Positions 1-12,050 of a stretch of DNA of 64,000 nucleotides are shown here, piece by piece; within the stretch, counting starts at the first letter, position 1; every line of letters begins with the position of its first letter. The stretch is from Lasiosphaeria ovina (lineage: Eukaryota > Ascomycota > Sordariomycetes > Sordariales > Lasiosphaeriaceae). Location of the stretch: the NCBI GenBank assembly GCA_033439765.1, contig JAULSN010000003.1, forward strand, positions 2,604,001-2,668,000. Direction: 5' to 3'. The position numbers and the translations under genes were made by a program. The notes beneath the pieces are model-generated. The model ran no database searches. It saw only the letters and a program-made list of their open reading frames with translations, and was not told the DNA's origin.

Positions 1-398
1 CGGCCTGCGCACAACATGCTTCGGTAGTAGATAGTTAGCTTGAGGGGCAGACAGGGTGATATAATAACTCAACTACCTTGATCGTACCCAGATCTCTTCA
101 AGGCCTACTTCGCATGACGCCCGAACCAAGCAACCTCCAATCACCCCCTCCTCTCCATCTCTATTAACCCTCTCAATTACCCTTATATAGTGGTTCTAGT
201 TCTACGGCTTTGAGTCTAGGTATTATATAAGAGCACACTCCTCAAAGAAATCTAATTCCCTTATATCCCGGAATTCCTATTATTGCCGCCCTTAGGTTAG
301 TAGTTTTTAAGCTCGAGCAAAAGCGATGCACAGGACGGGCTAGGCGTTGCCAAAAGCAGCACCCATCTTTATTTAGTGCTACGTTGCCTCGTTTTTAA
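1..398. other. Left-edge non-coding stretch
   Basis: No convincing gene is seen. The stretch is pyrimidine-rich and lies 3' of the HET gene, which is on the minus strand and ends at 399. It therefore probably holds that gene's 3' untranslated region and spacer. Confidence 0.5.
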
Positions 399-2276
399 TC
401 ATTCAATCCATACTCGTATGCAGCTTGCTTCATCCCAAGCCTCTCCATTCATGAGACCTTGAGCTTGACAGTCCCCAACTAGTTTCCATCTCGCACTACT
501 CCCCCTACGCAGAACAAGAGGCGCTCTCGAGCCTTCCAAAACGAATACCCGATCTCCCGGATTAGTTAGTGTAGGCGCCAAGGCAAGGTATCCGGTTCTA
601 GTACGCACTAGACACCTTTCATCCATCTGGAGAATATCGCTCAGTCTATCTAGAACAGCAACATGGTTCAGGCCCAGGAAAAACAGTCTATAGGAGAGTT
701 CCAAAAGTCGCAACGCGCAGCACACAAACACAAAACTGGATGGCATCCTCTCAAGGAAGCTGAAATAGTTCCGTATAAACGTGTCGAATTGGCTCAAAAG
801 AGCACCATGTTCTTCATCCGAGAGACCAGGCTCCCTATCGTATATAGGGCGCACCAGTTTGCGAAATGCGTCCTCTGTCGTCTCATTAGAGCCGCGGTAT
901 GAGCGTGTAGGCCAGACCTGAGCCACGCGGCGCCAAATAAGATAGGCGCACACCGTCTCAGCACCCAACTCGGTACCCCCGAGCCCAAACTTCCCGCGAA
1001 GCCTCATCGAAGATGCCACGGCTTCCACACTGTCGATTTCGTACCCGGAGAGGCCGAGGGTTTTTCCTTCGTTGTCGAATACCGGAGAGCATGTCGATGT
1101 CCCGCTAGCCCGGAAATTCTGCGGATTGCGGCTTTCCGGATCCCATGCATATAAACTAGCCGGAGAGGAGGTCGTCCAGCTGTCTACTGGCAGCCACGCC
1201 CACGACGGCAGAGACGTAAATGACCCTGGGTCTCTACAGCCAATGCTACCGGCTAGGATTCCAGCATCGCCTGTTGCACGAAGAAAATTGCTAGTGAAAG
1301 TCCTGAACACATCGACTGGTGGGGTCCCATAATCAACTTGGATAGGAATGGCGGGAGCGTCTGAATTTACCAGGCCAAGCAGGGCATATATTTTGTCTCG
1401 CGCATCCGTTGCAGAAAACGGACGGGCATGCCAGACCTTAGAGAGCAGGCTTTCCGGAGCGGAAGAGCGGAAGTTTCTTCGCTCTTTGATAAGACTTCTG
1501 GTGGGGTGAAACTCGGCTATTTCTTCGATGACGGTTATTGCGCGTTCGAATGTGTCCCACGGAAGCGAATGGTGTCCGCAAAAAATGGTGGCCGCTTGGG
1601 ATACAGCCACCTCCTGTATAATCCAAACGCGATTGAAATAAGCCTCGCTAATCAAAGGTACTATTGCTTGAAGCGCGCGGCCACTCCTGAATTCGTCGAT
1701 AAACAGGCGGCGCCGAAGACGGCGTTCGCTTTGGCTCTCGGTGGCGTACTCCTCCAATGCGTCTACCATATCGATGCTGACAGAGTAGCCTGGATGTTGC
1801 TCGCTAAATAGCGCAAGTGACTTCAATATGCTAAATGCCCGGCTCCTGTATGGCTGCGGTGAAGCGCCAAGCCAGATGAGAGTGCATATGCCGTTCTCGT
1901 AGATGTGTCGCATGAGCTGAACCTGCGCATTCTTCTCGGCTGTATCGGCTTGATTTATGCACACGGCGTCAACCCAGAGCGTGCGTGGACCGTCAGATGA
2001 ACATCGGTGACGAAGTGCTCTCAAGGCCCGCCATAAGGTCCCGCCGATGGTAACCCGTTGGCCATCAATATATATACCCATGGATATATTATGATGGCGA
2101 GTTGGAGATCTCCAGGTGTACGAGAGTGGCTCGTAAGTCCTCCGTGCCAATGCGAGTTCGACTGCCCTTAAGCGGCAGCGAATGGGCGAGATATTAGAAC
2201 CAGGAAGTAAGTCCAGTAGTCGTATTTGCGAGCTGGAATCATCCAGGGGGCTACACTGGAAGAATGGCATTATCAT
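399..2276 (-). CDS. HET-domain (heterokaryon incompatibility) protein
   Basis: One uninterrupted exon of 625 residues. The N-terminal half is a HET domain. YEPLSYTW lies at residues 48-55 and LWVDAVCINQ at 100-109, followed by EKNAQVQLM and an IWLG strand, which are the signature blocks of the family. HET domains are used in fungal allorecognition, where they trigger or regulate cell death after non-self contact; some have a TIR-like fold. The C-terminal half (about 350-625) has no domain I recognise and may be the variable sensing part. The ATG at 2274-2276 precedes a short leader typical of these proteins (residues 18-26, IRLLDLLPG). Divergent from the membrane-protein gene that begins at 3136. 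Family assignment is strong. Partner and trigger are unknown. Confidence 0.93.
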   Translation of the reverse strand: MIMPFFQCSPLDDSSSQIRLLDLLPGSNISPIRCRLRAVELALARRTYEPLSYTWRSPTRHHNISMGIYIDGQRVTIGGTLWRALRALRHRCSSDGPRTLWVDAVCINQADTAEKNAQVQLMRHIYENGICTLIWLGASPQPYRSRAFSILKSLALFSEQHPGYSVSIDMVDALEEYATESQSERRLRRRLFIDEFRSGRALQAIVPLISEAYFNRVWIIQEVAVSQAATIFCGHHSLPWDTFERAITVIEEIAEFHPTRSLIKERRNFRSSAPESLLSKVWHARPFSATDARDKIYALLGLVNSDAPAIPIQVDYGTPPVDVFRTFTSNFLRATGDAGILAGSIGCRDPGSFTSLPSWAWLPVDSWTTSSPASLYAWDPESRNPQNFRASGTSTCSPVFDNEGKTLGLSGYEIDSVEAVASSMRLRGKFGLGGTELGAETVCAYLIWRRVAQVWPTRSYRGSNETTEDAFRKLVRPIYDREPGLSDEEHGALLSQFDTFIRNYFSFLERMPSSFVFVCCALRLLELSYRLFFLGLNHVAVLDRLSDILQMDERCLVRTRTGYLALAPTLTNPGDRVFVLEGSRAPLVLRRGSSARWKLVGDCQAQGLMNGEAWDEASCIRVWIE

Positions 2277-3135
2277 AATCGGTAGGTCAAACTATGCACG
2301 AAGGCAGGAATCTAACAAAATAGTGTAATATTGCTACGAAGAAGAAGGAAGAAGTCGAGAGCGATGAAAAGGTTATGAGGGTGGCCCAAGCTCCGTGGAG
2401 TAGGTGCGGGGTCATGTTGGCGCGTTACACGGCGCGGCGAAACAAGGCATGGCAACTTGGTATGATATGACAGATGCTGGCAAGTGCCAGGGGTGCCAGC
2501 CGTCAGTCAAGTAGTGGGCCTGAAGGCCCGCCGAGCTCTAGGAAAAAGGAAGGCGAGAGATGGTACTCAATGATGGCGGATTGGCTCTTTTAGATAGGAG
2601 CACCCGGGCCGGCGAATAGTATGGCCCATTTACCCCCCTCACTCCCAAAGAGTTGGTAGTTCCTCTGCCAAAAGTGACATGTCCAGGTGGTGACCAGGTC
2701 TTGGATGAGAGAGGCTGGACTTCCACCCTCAGGTATGATGCATGAATGCGAGTTGGTCAGCGAAGAAGTTATTTTCGTTCTCTCGACCGACCGCGCTTTC
2801 GAACTGGGCAGCTGTTTCGCCCGCGACGAAACCTCTGAGGGTTTCTATGCTCGGAGGGTGAATCTAGAACACACCCTGGCGTGCTCTTGTCTGAATGGTA
2901 CCACTGGATACGTACCGTCGCCGATCAGTTGCCCCGCACGTCTCCGGCGCGCATCGCCACACCATGTCCTCTACAGCAGAGTCAGAGTTCACTCGGTCTG
3001 ACGTCAGGCGCGGGGCTTGGCTTCAAATTCCTGATATACGTGTCAGAGATCCCGCTTCACATAAACGCCCCCGGGAGAATTTGCAATGAATCGCTGCAGG
3101 ACATATATTGTAGTCCATGGGATCAGTCTGACCAA
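2277..3135. promoter_or_regulatory. Divergent intergenic region between HET and membrane-protein genes
   Basis: About 860 bp separate two divergently transcribed genes, so both promoters should lie here. I see no specific operator. Short overlapping reading frames at 2687-3240 lack family features, and the last of them is largely exon 1 plus intron of the downstream gene read through. Confidence 0.4.
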
Positions 3136-5379
3136 ATGCCTTCGTCTCCGGAAGCTAGTAGCGCTTCAATCGAGTTGGAAAGATACACAGAGGATGACAG
3201 GTATGTGTACTTTGACGAATTGAATTCTATGCTCACTTAGTCAATCCACCTTTCTGACCATGGAGCTAATTAACCGGCGCAACCAACAAGCAGTCAACCC
3301 CTAAGATACATTAATGGTTCGCATTCTCACAGGAGTCAGGACGCCATCAGCGGCAGACCGAGTTACCCCCTCCGCCGCTTTTATCTCCGAGGTCTTGTCG
3401 CCATTCTCGTGCCCACAGCGGTCGCGGCATACTTTGTTGCGATATGGCTAGCGTACATCAACCCGGGGGGCGGAGAGCAAGGGGGACCTCTGACAATCGG
3501 CCGGCCCGGCGGGCTTCTGATTTTCTACTCGTGGTTTGTCATCGGCACGCTCGGACTCGGCTTAGCCGAGTATGGCCTGGCTGGCGTCGAGGCAAGCATG
3601 CTCATGGAGCCCGGCTGGGCGGCTAGCAACGCCATGCAGCTCATGATGCACTGCGAAGGAAGTTGGAGCGGGCCTGGGGGCTGGCTGGCCGTGACCCGGC
3701 AGCTGCTCCTGCTATGGCGCCGACGCGATCGCCCGACCCAGTGGCCATCCAACCTGTGGATGTTGCTCGCCGGCCTCAGTGCTCTACCCTACCTTGCGCT
3801 ACCGCTCTCGGGACTGTGTATGGAGTTGGGCGACGGCTTTGTGGACTCGGACGGGCCGGCCGCCGCAGTGATGGGGAGGAACCATGGCGACTTCGAAAGC
3901 CGCATTGATGATGAAATGATTAAGCAGGCCACCGAGCGCTGGCTGTCGGCTTCAGTCCCGTCCCTTCCCGGGCAAGGGGTCGCCTACGCGCCGGAGACGG
4001 CTGATCGGAGTGAGGACGACTGGTCGTTCCTGAACACTCTGCCGCACGCTCTCCCGGTTCGCCACGGAGTCCACGAGATCTTCCTCGCGCCGCAAGCCAG
4101 CGCACCTATTCGCGGCACAGCATGGGGCGTCGTGCTGCGCTACAACTGCAGTGTCGTGACGCGCATGGCCGACTTTAGCATTCTCAACCACCGGACCGGC
4201 AAGCGGGAGAACACGACGCGCGTTCCCGGCACGACCGACACCTACATCATGGGGCGCAACCAGTCCTTTGGCGGCCAGGTCTTCAACCTCGAGGCTTACA
4301 TGGAGCTCGGCTCCTCGTCGTACGAAGGCCTGGTTCAGACCTGGAGCTGGTTCCAGCGATACTACGACCCCGGCGACACCAATTATACCCCTCCCGCCTT
4401 CGACGCCGCCACCGGCACCCTCGAGGGCGATGAGGTCCTCGAAGTCGCCCTCTGGCAGTCCCTCGATCCGGACACCTACGGCCGGTCCCCGGCGACGACG
4501 CCCTTCACGCCTGACATGCATCTCGAGTCCACCATCCCCGAGCTGGGACGCGAGATCACCAGCCTCGCCCCGGGGACTAAGAAATCGCTGGGCTACATGC
4601 CCGCCATCGGCGCTCGGTGCACCTCCAACTCGGCCGTCGGGGCGGCGGCCATTGAGGGCCGGAGCTTTACCTTTCGGGATTTTCGGCCAGGAACCACAGC
4701 CCCTCCCCCTGCTGCCAACGGCAGTGACAACACGGCCGCGGTGCGCTTCTCGTCGGCCATCCCGCCCATCGTCCTGCAAGAGACGCCCTTTGCGATAGGC
4801 GGCCCGGAAGTCCCTGCCGAGTGGCTGGCCGGCTTGTTCGCGTCCTCGCAGCAGAGCGCCGCCCTCGTGCCCACGAGCCAGTCGCGCGAGTGGCTAGCCC
4901 CGTCGCCGCTGCAGCCGTCGAGCCTAATCAGGTCGCTGCTGCAGGCGCACGCCTCGTATGCCCTGCAGCTCGAGTACGACGGGCGGTATGGCATGCCCGG
5001 GGGGGACAATGGGTACATTGACCCCAACGTCACAGCCCTGCCGGCAGGCAAAGTCCTATCCGTAGGCGTCATGTCGCCCGTGTTCGTGGCCGTCTTACTG
5101 GTGGCATGGGCCGTCGTCTCGTCGGCGCTGGGGTGCTGGTATGGGTTCCGTCGGCGCTGGTCGCAGGTGCTCGACGGCTACAGCATGTTTCGGTTCGGGG
5201 CCGACCACGGGGACTTTATACGCTCGCAGCCCGACTTTGGAAGCGCGGCCGACTTTGATGAATGCAATTCCCTCCGGCGGATTCCGGGAATGGTCGGGAA
5301 TTCGGCGCCGTCGTGGACGCCAGGCCATATTGGCTTGGTTGACGGGACGTATGCGCCAAAGGGAGCTTTGTACGCCTAG
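3136..5379 (+). CDS. Multi-pass fungal membrane protein with large ectodomain, unknown function
   Basis: Two exons, 3136-3200 and 3333-5379, giving 703 residues. The intron (132 nt) starts GTATGT and ends CTCACAG, and joining the exons keeps frame. Without splicing the first frame stops at 3240. The N-terminus is short and acidic. Hydrophobic segments follow near residues 40-65 (VAILVPTAVAAYFVAIW), 80-105 and 145-170. Then comes a long polar region of about 400 residues with N-glycosylation sequons (NCS, NTT, NQS, NGS), and one more TM helix near residue 600 (SPVFVAVLLVAWAVV) before a cytoplasmic tail. The topology resembles fungal plasma-membrane proteins of unknown role. I do not recognise a named domain. 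GC content is higher than in the flanking spacers. Confidence 0.75.
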
Positions 5380-6358
5380 CCTTCCCTTGCAGTTCATTTG
5401 ACTCCCCGACGCATCGCGAGTCCGTAAGCACATAATAATCACCTCCATCTTCTCACCACAGCCTGTTTTGGTCCAAAAGCCACCATGTCATCCGATGGCC
5501 ATTCGGCCTACGACTTCGTGGCCCCTTTAAGGGGTGTCCGTTCCGCCGACTCCTCAGACCTCACCATCGTCGAACGCAGCGGATTTGTCGAGTCGCACCA
5601 TGCCCGGATGATCCGTCGTCCCCGTGCCCCTCAATGCAACGATGATTTAGGCAACGGGCTGCGTCGTTAATTTAGTAGGACGAATCACGACGCTGAGCTT
5701 GCAACAGCCGGTCTATTCGCTTCGTCCCCTTGAGCCCTAGGGGCGTCGGTGACAACTCCAATGATTTGACCAATGAAGGGTGGATTTTTAGGGTGCCCGG
5801 TCCTCAACATCATTAGTGAAGAGTTAGCGCAGTTGTCTTTTACCAATTAAAATCAAGAATTTCTTAACAAAACTGGACACTTCCAGGGTAATTCTCAATC
5901 ATCATTCGTCAAAACTCTTGCCAAGAGCTCGGAGACGTGACCAGCGCCCCGAGGGCACTAAAGGGAATGTTTCCGATGACCCGAATCTAGCAAAGCGTCG
6001 GCATCCTCCGCGATGGCTGAGCTTAGCGCTAGTTTGGACACCTCGCCAGCCAGGGTACCCCTGAAGGCGAACTTACGCCTCTGAATTCAACCTCCAAGTT
6101 CAGGACCCATGCTGGCGCCATATGCTCCGCGGCGCTTGGAGGTCGCTGCTGATAGTTGAGTCGTCGTGGTCCGTTGTTTTTCGCCATCAATCATAAATAG
6201 ACTGCCTTCTTTCCTTCGCATGACATGTTCCGTTCTTCCTGGTTACCCGAGAGAACAGTTTACCTTGGCCATCCGTTCTTCTGCCCGATCTTCGTTGCTT
6301 GGTGTCCTTTGATATCTTTCCTCAACCACGCTGTCTCCGTACTGCGCTACTTCCCAAC
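5380..6358. other. Intergenic region
   Basis: No supported gene. One 61-codon open frame (5485-5670) starts in a good context but has no recognisable features. A TATA-like stretch (CATAAATAG, near 6191) and a pyrimidine-rich leader precede the small gene at 6359. Confidence 0.4.
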
Positions 6359-6684
6359 ATGCCTTCCAACAACGTCAATCCGTAAGACTCTAACTTTGTG
6401 GGAGCTTTTCTGTTTCTCCTTGATATCTAACTAGGAATCTATTATTCAGGCTTTTGTCCAATGGTAATCACCAAGCCTCTACCCCTTCAAGCCAGCAAAC
6501 GTCGTCCCAGACGTCCCGCGCCGAGGGCAAGGACGGCCAGCTCGGCACCTTCTTGGCCCAAGATAGTTTTGAGGATAGTACCGTATATTGTCGCTTCCCT
6601 CCTGCTTCTACCGACCGCGCTTCGATCTATGAAGCTCGGATAACGGACAGAATTACGCATTTCAATTCGTCCTTCAGCAAGTAG
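6359..6684 (+). CDS. Small spliced gene, unknown function
   Basis: Exon 1 is 6359-6381 (ATG in the context CCAACATG) and exon 2 is 6450-6684. The 68-nt intron starts GTAAGA, contains a TCTAACTAG branch-like site and ends TATTCAG. The product has 85 residues. It is polar and Ser/Gln-rich (for example SSQQTSSQTSRAEGKDGQLG), with no signal peptide or membrane segment. I do not recognise the family. The support comes from splice-site quality, a TATA-like element about 165 bp upstream and a pyrimidine-rich leader, not from homology. Confidence 0.42.
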
Positions 6685-8209
6685 AGAAAGCCCACATCAT
6701 GCGCACGACAGTCAAGAAACGACATTCTGGCTTATCATTTTGAGCCATCTCGGCATACCAAACCGCATGCACCTCCACAAGCACTCGCACACGGAATCAC
6801 GCAAGACAGCAGAGCTCGCGGCCTATTGTCATAACCCAACAACACCAAGCAGAGCTTAGAACCGGTTACTGCATACCCTCGTTTGCATATTCAAGGGCCA
6901 CCAGCTACACGTCTTTGGCCAAGCCGTCGGAATATCCAGGGTGGATCACAGAAAACCGATGTGGCAAGTCGGCAAGAGAGATTAATGGTGGGGATAGATT
7001 CCGTCAGATCCACTAGGACAGAGACTTTGAAGATTCAAAAGGATTCCTGTGGCGCACTCGGAGCCTAGTCCGGAGGGGAATGCTGCACCGTTGTATGTAC
7101 TTTGACTGCAGCCAAGGGTGCGATGTCGGTGTGTCGTTGACGATGACAAGGTCAGGGACTGCTGCACGTTTAGGTTCGGATCGTTGGCACCAGATGCGCG
7201 CGTTGTTGGGATGCCTGGTGCCCTTGAGAGGCGCGTGTGACCCAGATGGCTGGTCAGTCAACGCCCCAGCTCTGCGCCATGGACAAAAATGCCACCTCCG
7301 CATTGTTTTTCATTTCTTTCTCTTCTCTCTTTCCTGCAATGTGTGTTGGTTGAGGCGGCTTAAAATTAGCGCTGCCAACAACTCGAACAAATCAAATATG
7401 AAGCTATATTTGAGCTGAGTTGGACCCAAAATGCTGTATTTGAGTTGTTGGCAGCGCTGCTTAAATACGGAATCCCCATAATTTTCCTCTTTTAGGCAAT
7501 ATTATCAGCACATTGAAGCCGGATGCCAAGCCGTCTGTGCGTGTCGCCGACAAGGGTTCGATGTGGGCGAGATTGCAGCATAACAAGGAGGCCAAGGGAC
7601 AGGGGTCCTCAAGAAGTCATGATCTGCCTCGTCGCGGGTTGTGTAGATGCTCGATCGAGTAGAAAACTTCAGGGGGTTATTGTCGTGTTGAGTGCAGAAT
7701 AGATGCTGTCATCTCTGAGGTTTCCTCGGCGGAGAAAGATCGCGCCCGATTGTACTCCCGCATCGTAACGTTCGAGACCGAGGGCACAAAGGAGATTGTG
7801 CTTGAAGCTTGGACCAGATGAGATTCAGGGGTGTCTACTCACTGAGTGGCCCGCTCAGACTCAGAAAACAAAGCTTCGGAAAGCCGACGCGATGGAGGTG
7901 TTTACAGGGGTGCTGATTGGTAGTGTGTAGTACCTTACTAGACTGGTTTCGGACGGACTCGGGCGACTCATCCGAGACTAGTTGTCGGCCGTTCCGTCCT
8001 TTTCCAGAAAAATTCGCCGCATTTTCCAGAAAAGTTCCGCATATTCCACTTTCGCTTCACAACTGCTTCGATGCGCCCTATAGGGTGAATGTCTCGTGCG
8101 CACTTTATATATAATAAAGCAGGCATGACTCATCCCCCAGTGCATTCCACTACCGGCTTACACCAGTCTAGTTCGTAAATCCCCGTGCCAAGCTCACGCT
8201 CCCGAGTTC
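6685..8209. other. Intergenic region
   Basis: About 1.5 kb without a convincing gene. It contains a short foldback repeat (7368-7458) and, close to the next gene, a TATA-like TATATAATAAA near 8106-8116 followed by pyrimidine-rich sequence. Confidence 0.45.
7368..7458. repeat. Short inverted (foldback) repeat
   Basis: The 20-nt left arm (7368-7387, AGCGCTGCCAACAACTCGAA) is complementary to the right arm (7439-7458) at 19 of 20 positions. The arms are separated by about 51 nt. The motif CTTAAA lies just outside both ends. This fits a tiny foldback/MITE relic or a transcribed hairpin. Confidence 0.6.
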
Positions 8210-10856
8210 ATGGCCCACCAACCTCCGTGGGACCTGCATAAGGGCCTGCCATTGCGAAACCGGTTGGGCACCGACCAAGACGCTGCCAACCTTGGAGATC
8301 TGGGAGGGGAATTCCACTACGCTTCACTAAATCTACCCGAGAACCTAGCCGCGGCCACGCCAAACGGCTTCGGAGAGACCGTCCCAGTCCCTGTTGACGC
8401 TATTCTCGACTTCAGTGCAACATACATATCCGAATCGGCACCACCCGTACCCTCAGCTAGCTCAGCGGCGATTCCACGACCTAGCGGCGACTTGCATTAC
8501 CATTTCGAATGCAAGGTGCGAGGATGGCTCGAATCTCCCGGCAAGAGGGACCTGAGGCTCGAGTGCCTGGACGAGGAGGAAGAAGCAATACTCGCAAAAA
8601 TTGCACGATCATGCCGCCTGAACCTTCGCCTCGAGCACTCCCCGTATTCTAACATAAAGTCTAGCGAGCTGAGGGTCGCCATCTTTTCTCGGCCCTCGAC
8701 AGGCGACCGACAAGCTGGCATTGTGGCTCCTCGACGCCAAGATCACACGTCCCATCCGCCAGCTGTAGAATACGCGCGAAGATTGTCGCATGTCCCACCA
8801 GCAATCTCTCCTGGTTGGGACTACTTGTTCCCAGACGCACCAGCTCCCGAATACCAACCACCAGATCCATGGGTTCTCGCCCAGCCATTTCCGCCCGCTG
8901 TTGGCGTGGATCACTGGGGCTCTAACATTCTTGAGCCGCCCATGCTCTGGGCCGATCTTAACGAGTACCCGGGGCCAAGCTTTGTCGTCCAGGCGGATCC
9001 GCAGCTTCTACCATCACTTGCGACCACTCCCGCAGCCGATTTGCTGGCACCTTACCAGACCCAATTTGAAGGACTCAGTCATATTGGCGTGAGCGTCGAG
9101 GGAACTGATGCGCGGCCCCGCACCCAGATTGCACTGCAGCATCCGTCACGCAATCTAGCCAGCCCCCGGACGTTGGGCAGGAATCAGATCGGTAGCTCTC
9201 TGCGTAAGTTTTTCGGTGCCTGCCGTTCTCGAGATATAGATGCGGCCGGCGGAACTTGCTGGCCTTGCAGGCTAGCGCGGAAAAGGGTAGGTATTTCGAC
9301 TACACGTCCGGTTGGACTCAGGCTGATGTTGTGGGTAGTGCGATTGCGACACCCCTTGTCGCCGTTGTTCGGGCTCCAAGGACGCGGGCATCATGTGCCG
9401 CCGTGGACCGGTCTGGGATTCCACGCTACTACCGTTCCTCTGTCCTGGGCGTGCCTCGCAACAAACGCAACCGCACCAGAAACAACCCCAGCAGCGATGC
9501 TCGTCTCCGGGTGCGCATTCGGTGTTGCCCGAGGACCTGTGGCCTGCAGCGAGAGCAATCAGTGAAGCGAGGAGCCGGCGCAAGAGTGACGAGAAACGAA
9601 TGCTTCGCTCCGGGTCCAGGCCTGGGGATGGGCGCAACCTGCGGATACTCGTGAATGTCATCGCCATCGAGGACAAGGATCTGCAGGGGTACTTTCACAC
9701 GTGGGAAACCCAGTTGAGCTACGACTTCAGCTACGCCGGTCTCATCACCAAGATTGTGTGGGAGCTAATAGACAATCGACAAGCTGCTCGACTGATTGGT
9801 TCCGACGCTGTTGACGACCTGGTTGGCCTCCTGGAGGCTGCATCCCGATGCGAAGTCAGGTTTCCCGGGCGGGATGCTAAGAACCGTCTAGTGTTCAGCT
9901 CCATGTCCTGTCTATGGTACTGCCTGGAAACATTACGGCTTGGTTGTGCCAATTTGTTGAGATCCAATGCTCATTCATCCTGCTCCCCCAAAATGTGCAT
10001 CTCCCCAGGAATTGGCGGCCTCAACACCGAGATTCCTCAATACCTCGATTCTCTCACCGGCGCACTTCTTGGAAAGAAACGGAACGACGACAGCCACTGG
10101 CTCTTGACATTCTACAGCCTGTGCATCCAGGCCTATGTCCGGCGCGCGCTGATGGGTTTGGAGGAAAGTTGGCAATCTGTTTGCCCTGGGGGAGAGAACC
10201 CCACGGGCGTCCCCAGCAGTGCCAACTATCTTCATACTGCAGTACCGCTATTTAGTCGCATTTCTTCACAAAATAGGGGCAAACTAGAAGACGAAATTCT
10301 GCAGGCGCAGCCGCCGCGCTCCGAGTATCTTGGCCTGGCATCGCTAGGCGACCTGTTCAACCAACGTCTATCGAATCCAACATCGGGGGCCGAGGGATGG
10401 GACAAGTGGCGGGAAGAAGGCATCGACCGCTATCTCCGGAGGATATTCGCGATCAATGACGCCGTCCCCGCGCGGGCCGACTACTCAAACGATGGCTACG
10501 ATTCTGACAGGACGGTTACCTCGGTTCCCACCACCGTAGCCAACAACCGCCGTAACCGGGATAGCAAGGATAGCACCGGAAGCTCTCGAGTTCCGAGGAA
10601 GAAAGTGCACGCGGCGACTAGTTTCGAGAGTATCGTGACCCAGGTGCCGCCAACCCTTTCCGAACTCACCGCGACCCAGACGTCTATCGTAGCTCCCACA
10701 CCCAAAAGCGCCGCATGTTCAACGTTTTCTCACAGCTCCCAATACTCGATGACATCTATTAGCGACGGCACGTCTTTCACCGGCTTCTCAAACACGTCTT
10801 CGGTATCATTATCCAGTTCGGACGATGGCTCAGTCTTCACGTACTGCAACCTTTGA
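8210..10856 (+). CDS. Zn(II)2Cys6-type regulator with central zinc cluster
   Basis: Exons 8210-9286 and 9339-10856 encode 864 residues. The 52-nt intron (GTAGGT...GGGTAG, phase 0) splits the zinc cluster. Joined, the cysteines are C350-x2-C353-x6-C360-x5-C366-x2-C369-x9-C379, close to the Zn2Cys6 spacing, with basic RLARKR between the second and third cysteines. Most fungal Zn2Cys6 factors have the cluster near the N-terminus; here about 350 Pro-rich residues precede it. Downstream is a basic stretch (ARSRRKSDEKR), a helical region (about 420-620, perhaps the regulatory domain) and a Ser/Thr-rich tail ending in TSSVSLSSSDDGS. Likely a nuclear DNA-binding protein; target unknown. The lower-order assignment is uncertain because the rest does not match a regulator family I know. 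Confidence 0.75.
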
Positions 10857-12050
10857 AAGCAGTTTATATTACGGGGAGGAGAGTTTTACTTTAACATGGG
10901 GTTCATTCCGTAGACATGGGAGCTTGCAGTATAATGTCTTGTTTTTCTTTTGCTCTCCAAATGTAGTTTACTAAGGGGAGGGCGGGTACTTGTAGAATTA
11001 AAGCTTGGGACTTGGAAATACCCCTGAATATCGGCTGCAAGGTGCAAATAGATACACGGATTGAGCATTGATGGTATCCAAGTGTGCTTTTACAACCATA
11101 AGAAGAACCAACTAATGGTAGTCCTTCGAATGAAGTCACTGAACGGCGCTGGCTAGCCCAAGAGTGAAAGCTCGCGTTTTTTATAAAAGCGGTGCCTCAT
11201 ACCAAGCCCCTATCATTGATCGATCAGTATAAGTATATGCTACCTAGACTCGGACGTACTCTCAGCTGTGGGGGCCAGTCTCGATTCCTCCGGCTGCAGC
11301 ACGACAACGGGGCAGTCCTATGAACAGAGATAAGCAATGGATCGGATGGTGGATGCGACGGAGGGGCTCAGATCGACAAGCTCTAGCTAGCAGGTTCTCG
11401 GAGCTCTGCAATATATCGCACGCGTTATTTACGTGACGGTTCCTTGTAAAAATGGGCCATGTTCTCTCACAAGCGGCATCGCGCGAGATACGGTATGCTT
11501 CCAGGGTGATCACTCAATTGGGTGATCACCAATTTAATTAGTGCAGGCGCAGGTGATAGAATCGAGGAAGCTGCTGATTCAAGCACACTCAACTTCGTGT
11601 ATAGATCCGAAAAAGGGGCACTGGGCTCTGAAAATCGTGATACTGGCATTGCTAAGTGCCGAGGTGAGTTATCATTTGGATAAGATAAGCGTTTAGCCCG
11701 TTATTGGTGGTGACACAGGTTAATGAACTCGAGCACAAACGGTTCGGTGAGTGTGCAGCAGGCGGCAACGATCGTGATTTAGCCAGTATGCGGAGCGATG
11801 CCTCCCTCCACCACAGACAAAAATAGCAGTTGTGGCTTAGCTAACTGCAAGCTGTCTGGCCGCGATGCGGATATAAGCTAGACATAGGAAATTTGGCTCG
11901 TTCATTTCTATGCAAAAAATTATCTTTAACTTGCCAATGAATTGGTGTTCTTGCGGACACATCCTTCCCATCTCCAGTTGTCACAGCATATACGACGAGA
12001 TATCGATCTATTGTTCTGTCTCGATTTGTTTGGCTCTGGCAGAGTTGTCC
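10857..12050. other. Intergenic region
   Basis: About 1.2 kb with no supported gene. A palindromic GGTGATCACC motif at 11519-11528 is preceded by a near-copy, GGTGATCACT, at 11503-11512. No further features. Confidence 0.4.

Noticed and set aside
3952..4779. 275-codon minus-strand frame within the membrane-protein gene
   Set aside because: Antisense shadow; composition dominated by Gly, Arg and Val; the plus-strand frame has membrane helices and sequons.
5485..5670. 61-codon plus-strand frame after the membrane-protein gene
   Set aside because: Good start context but no features, no splice support and short; left as intergenic.
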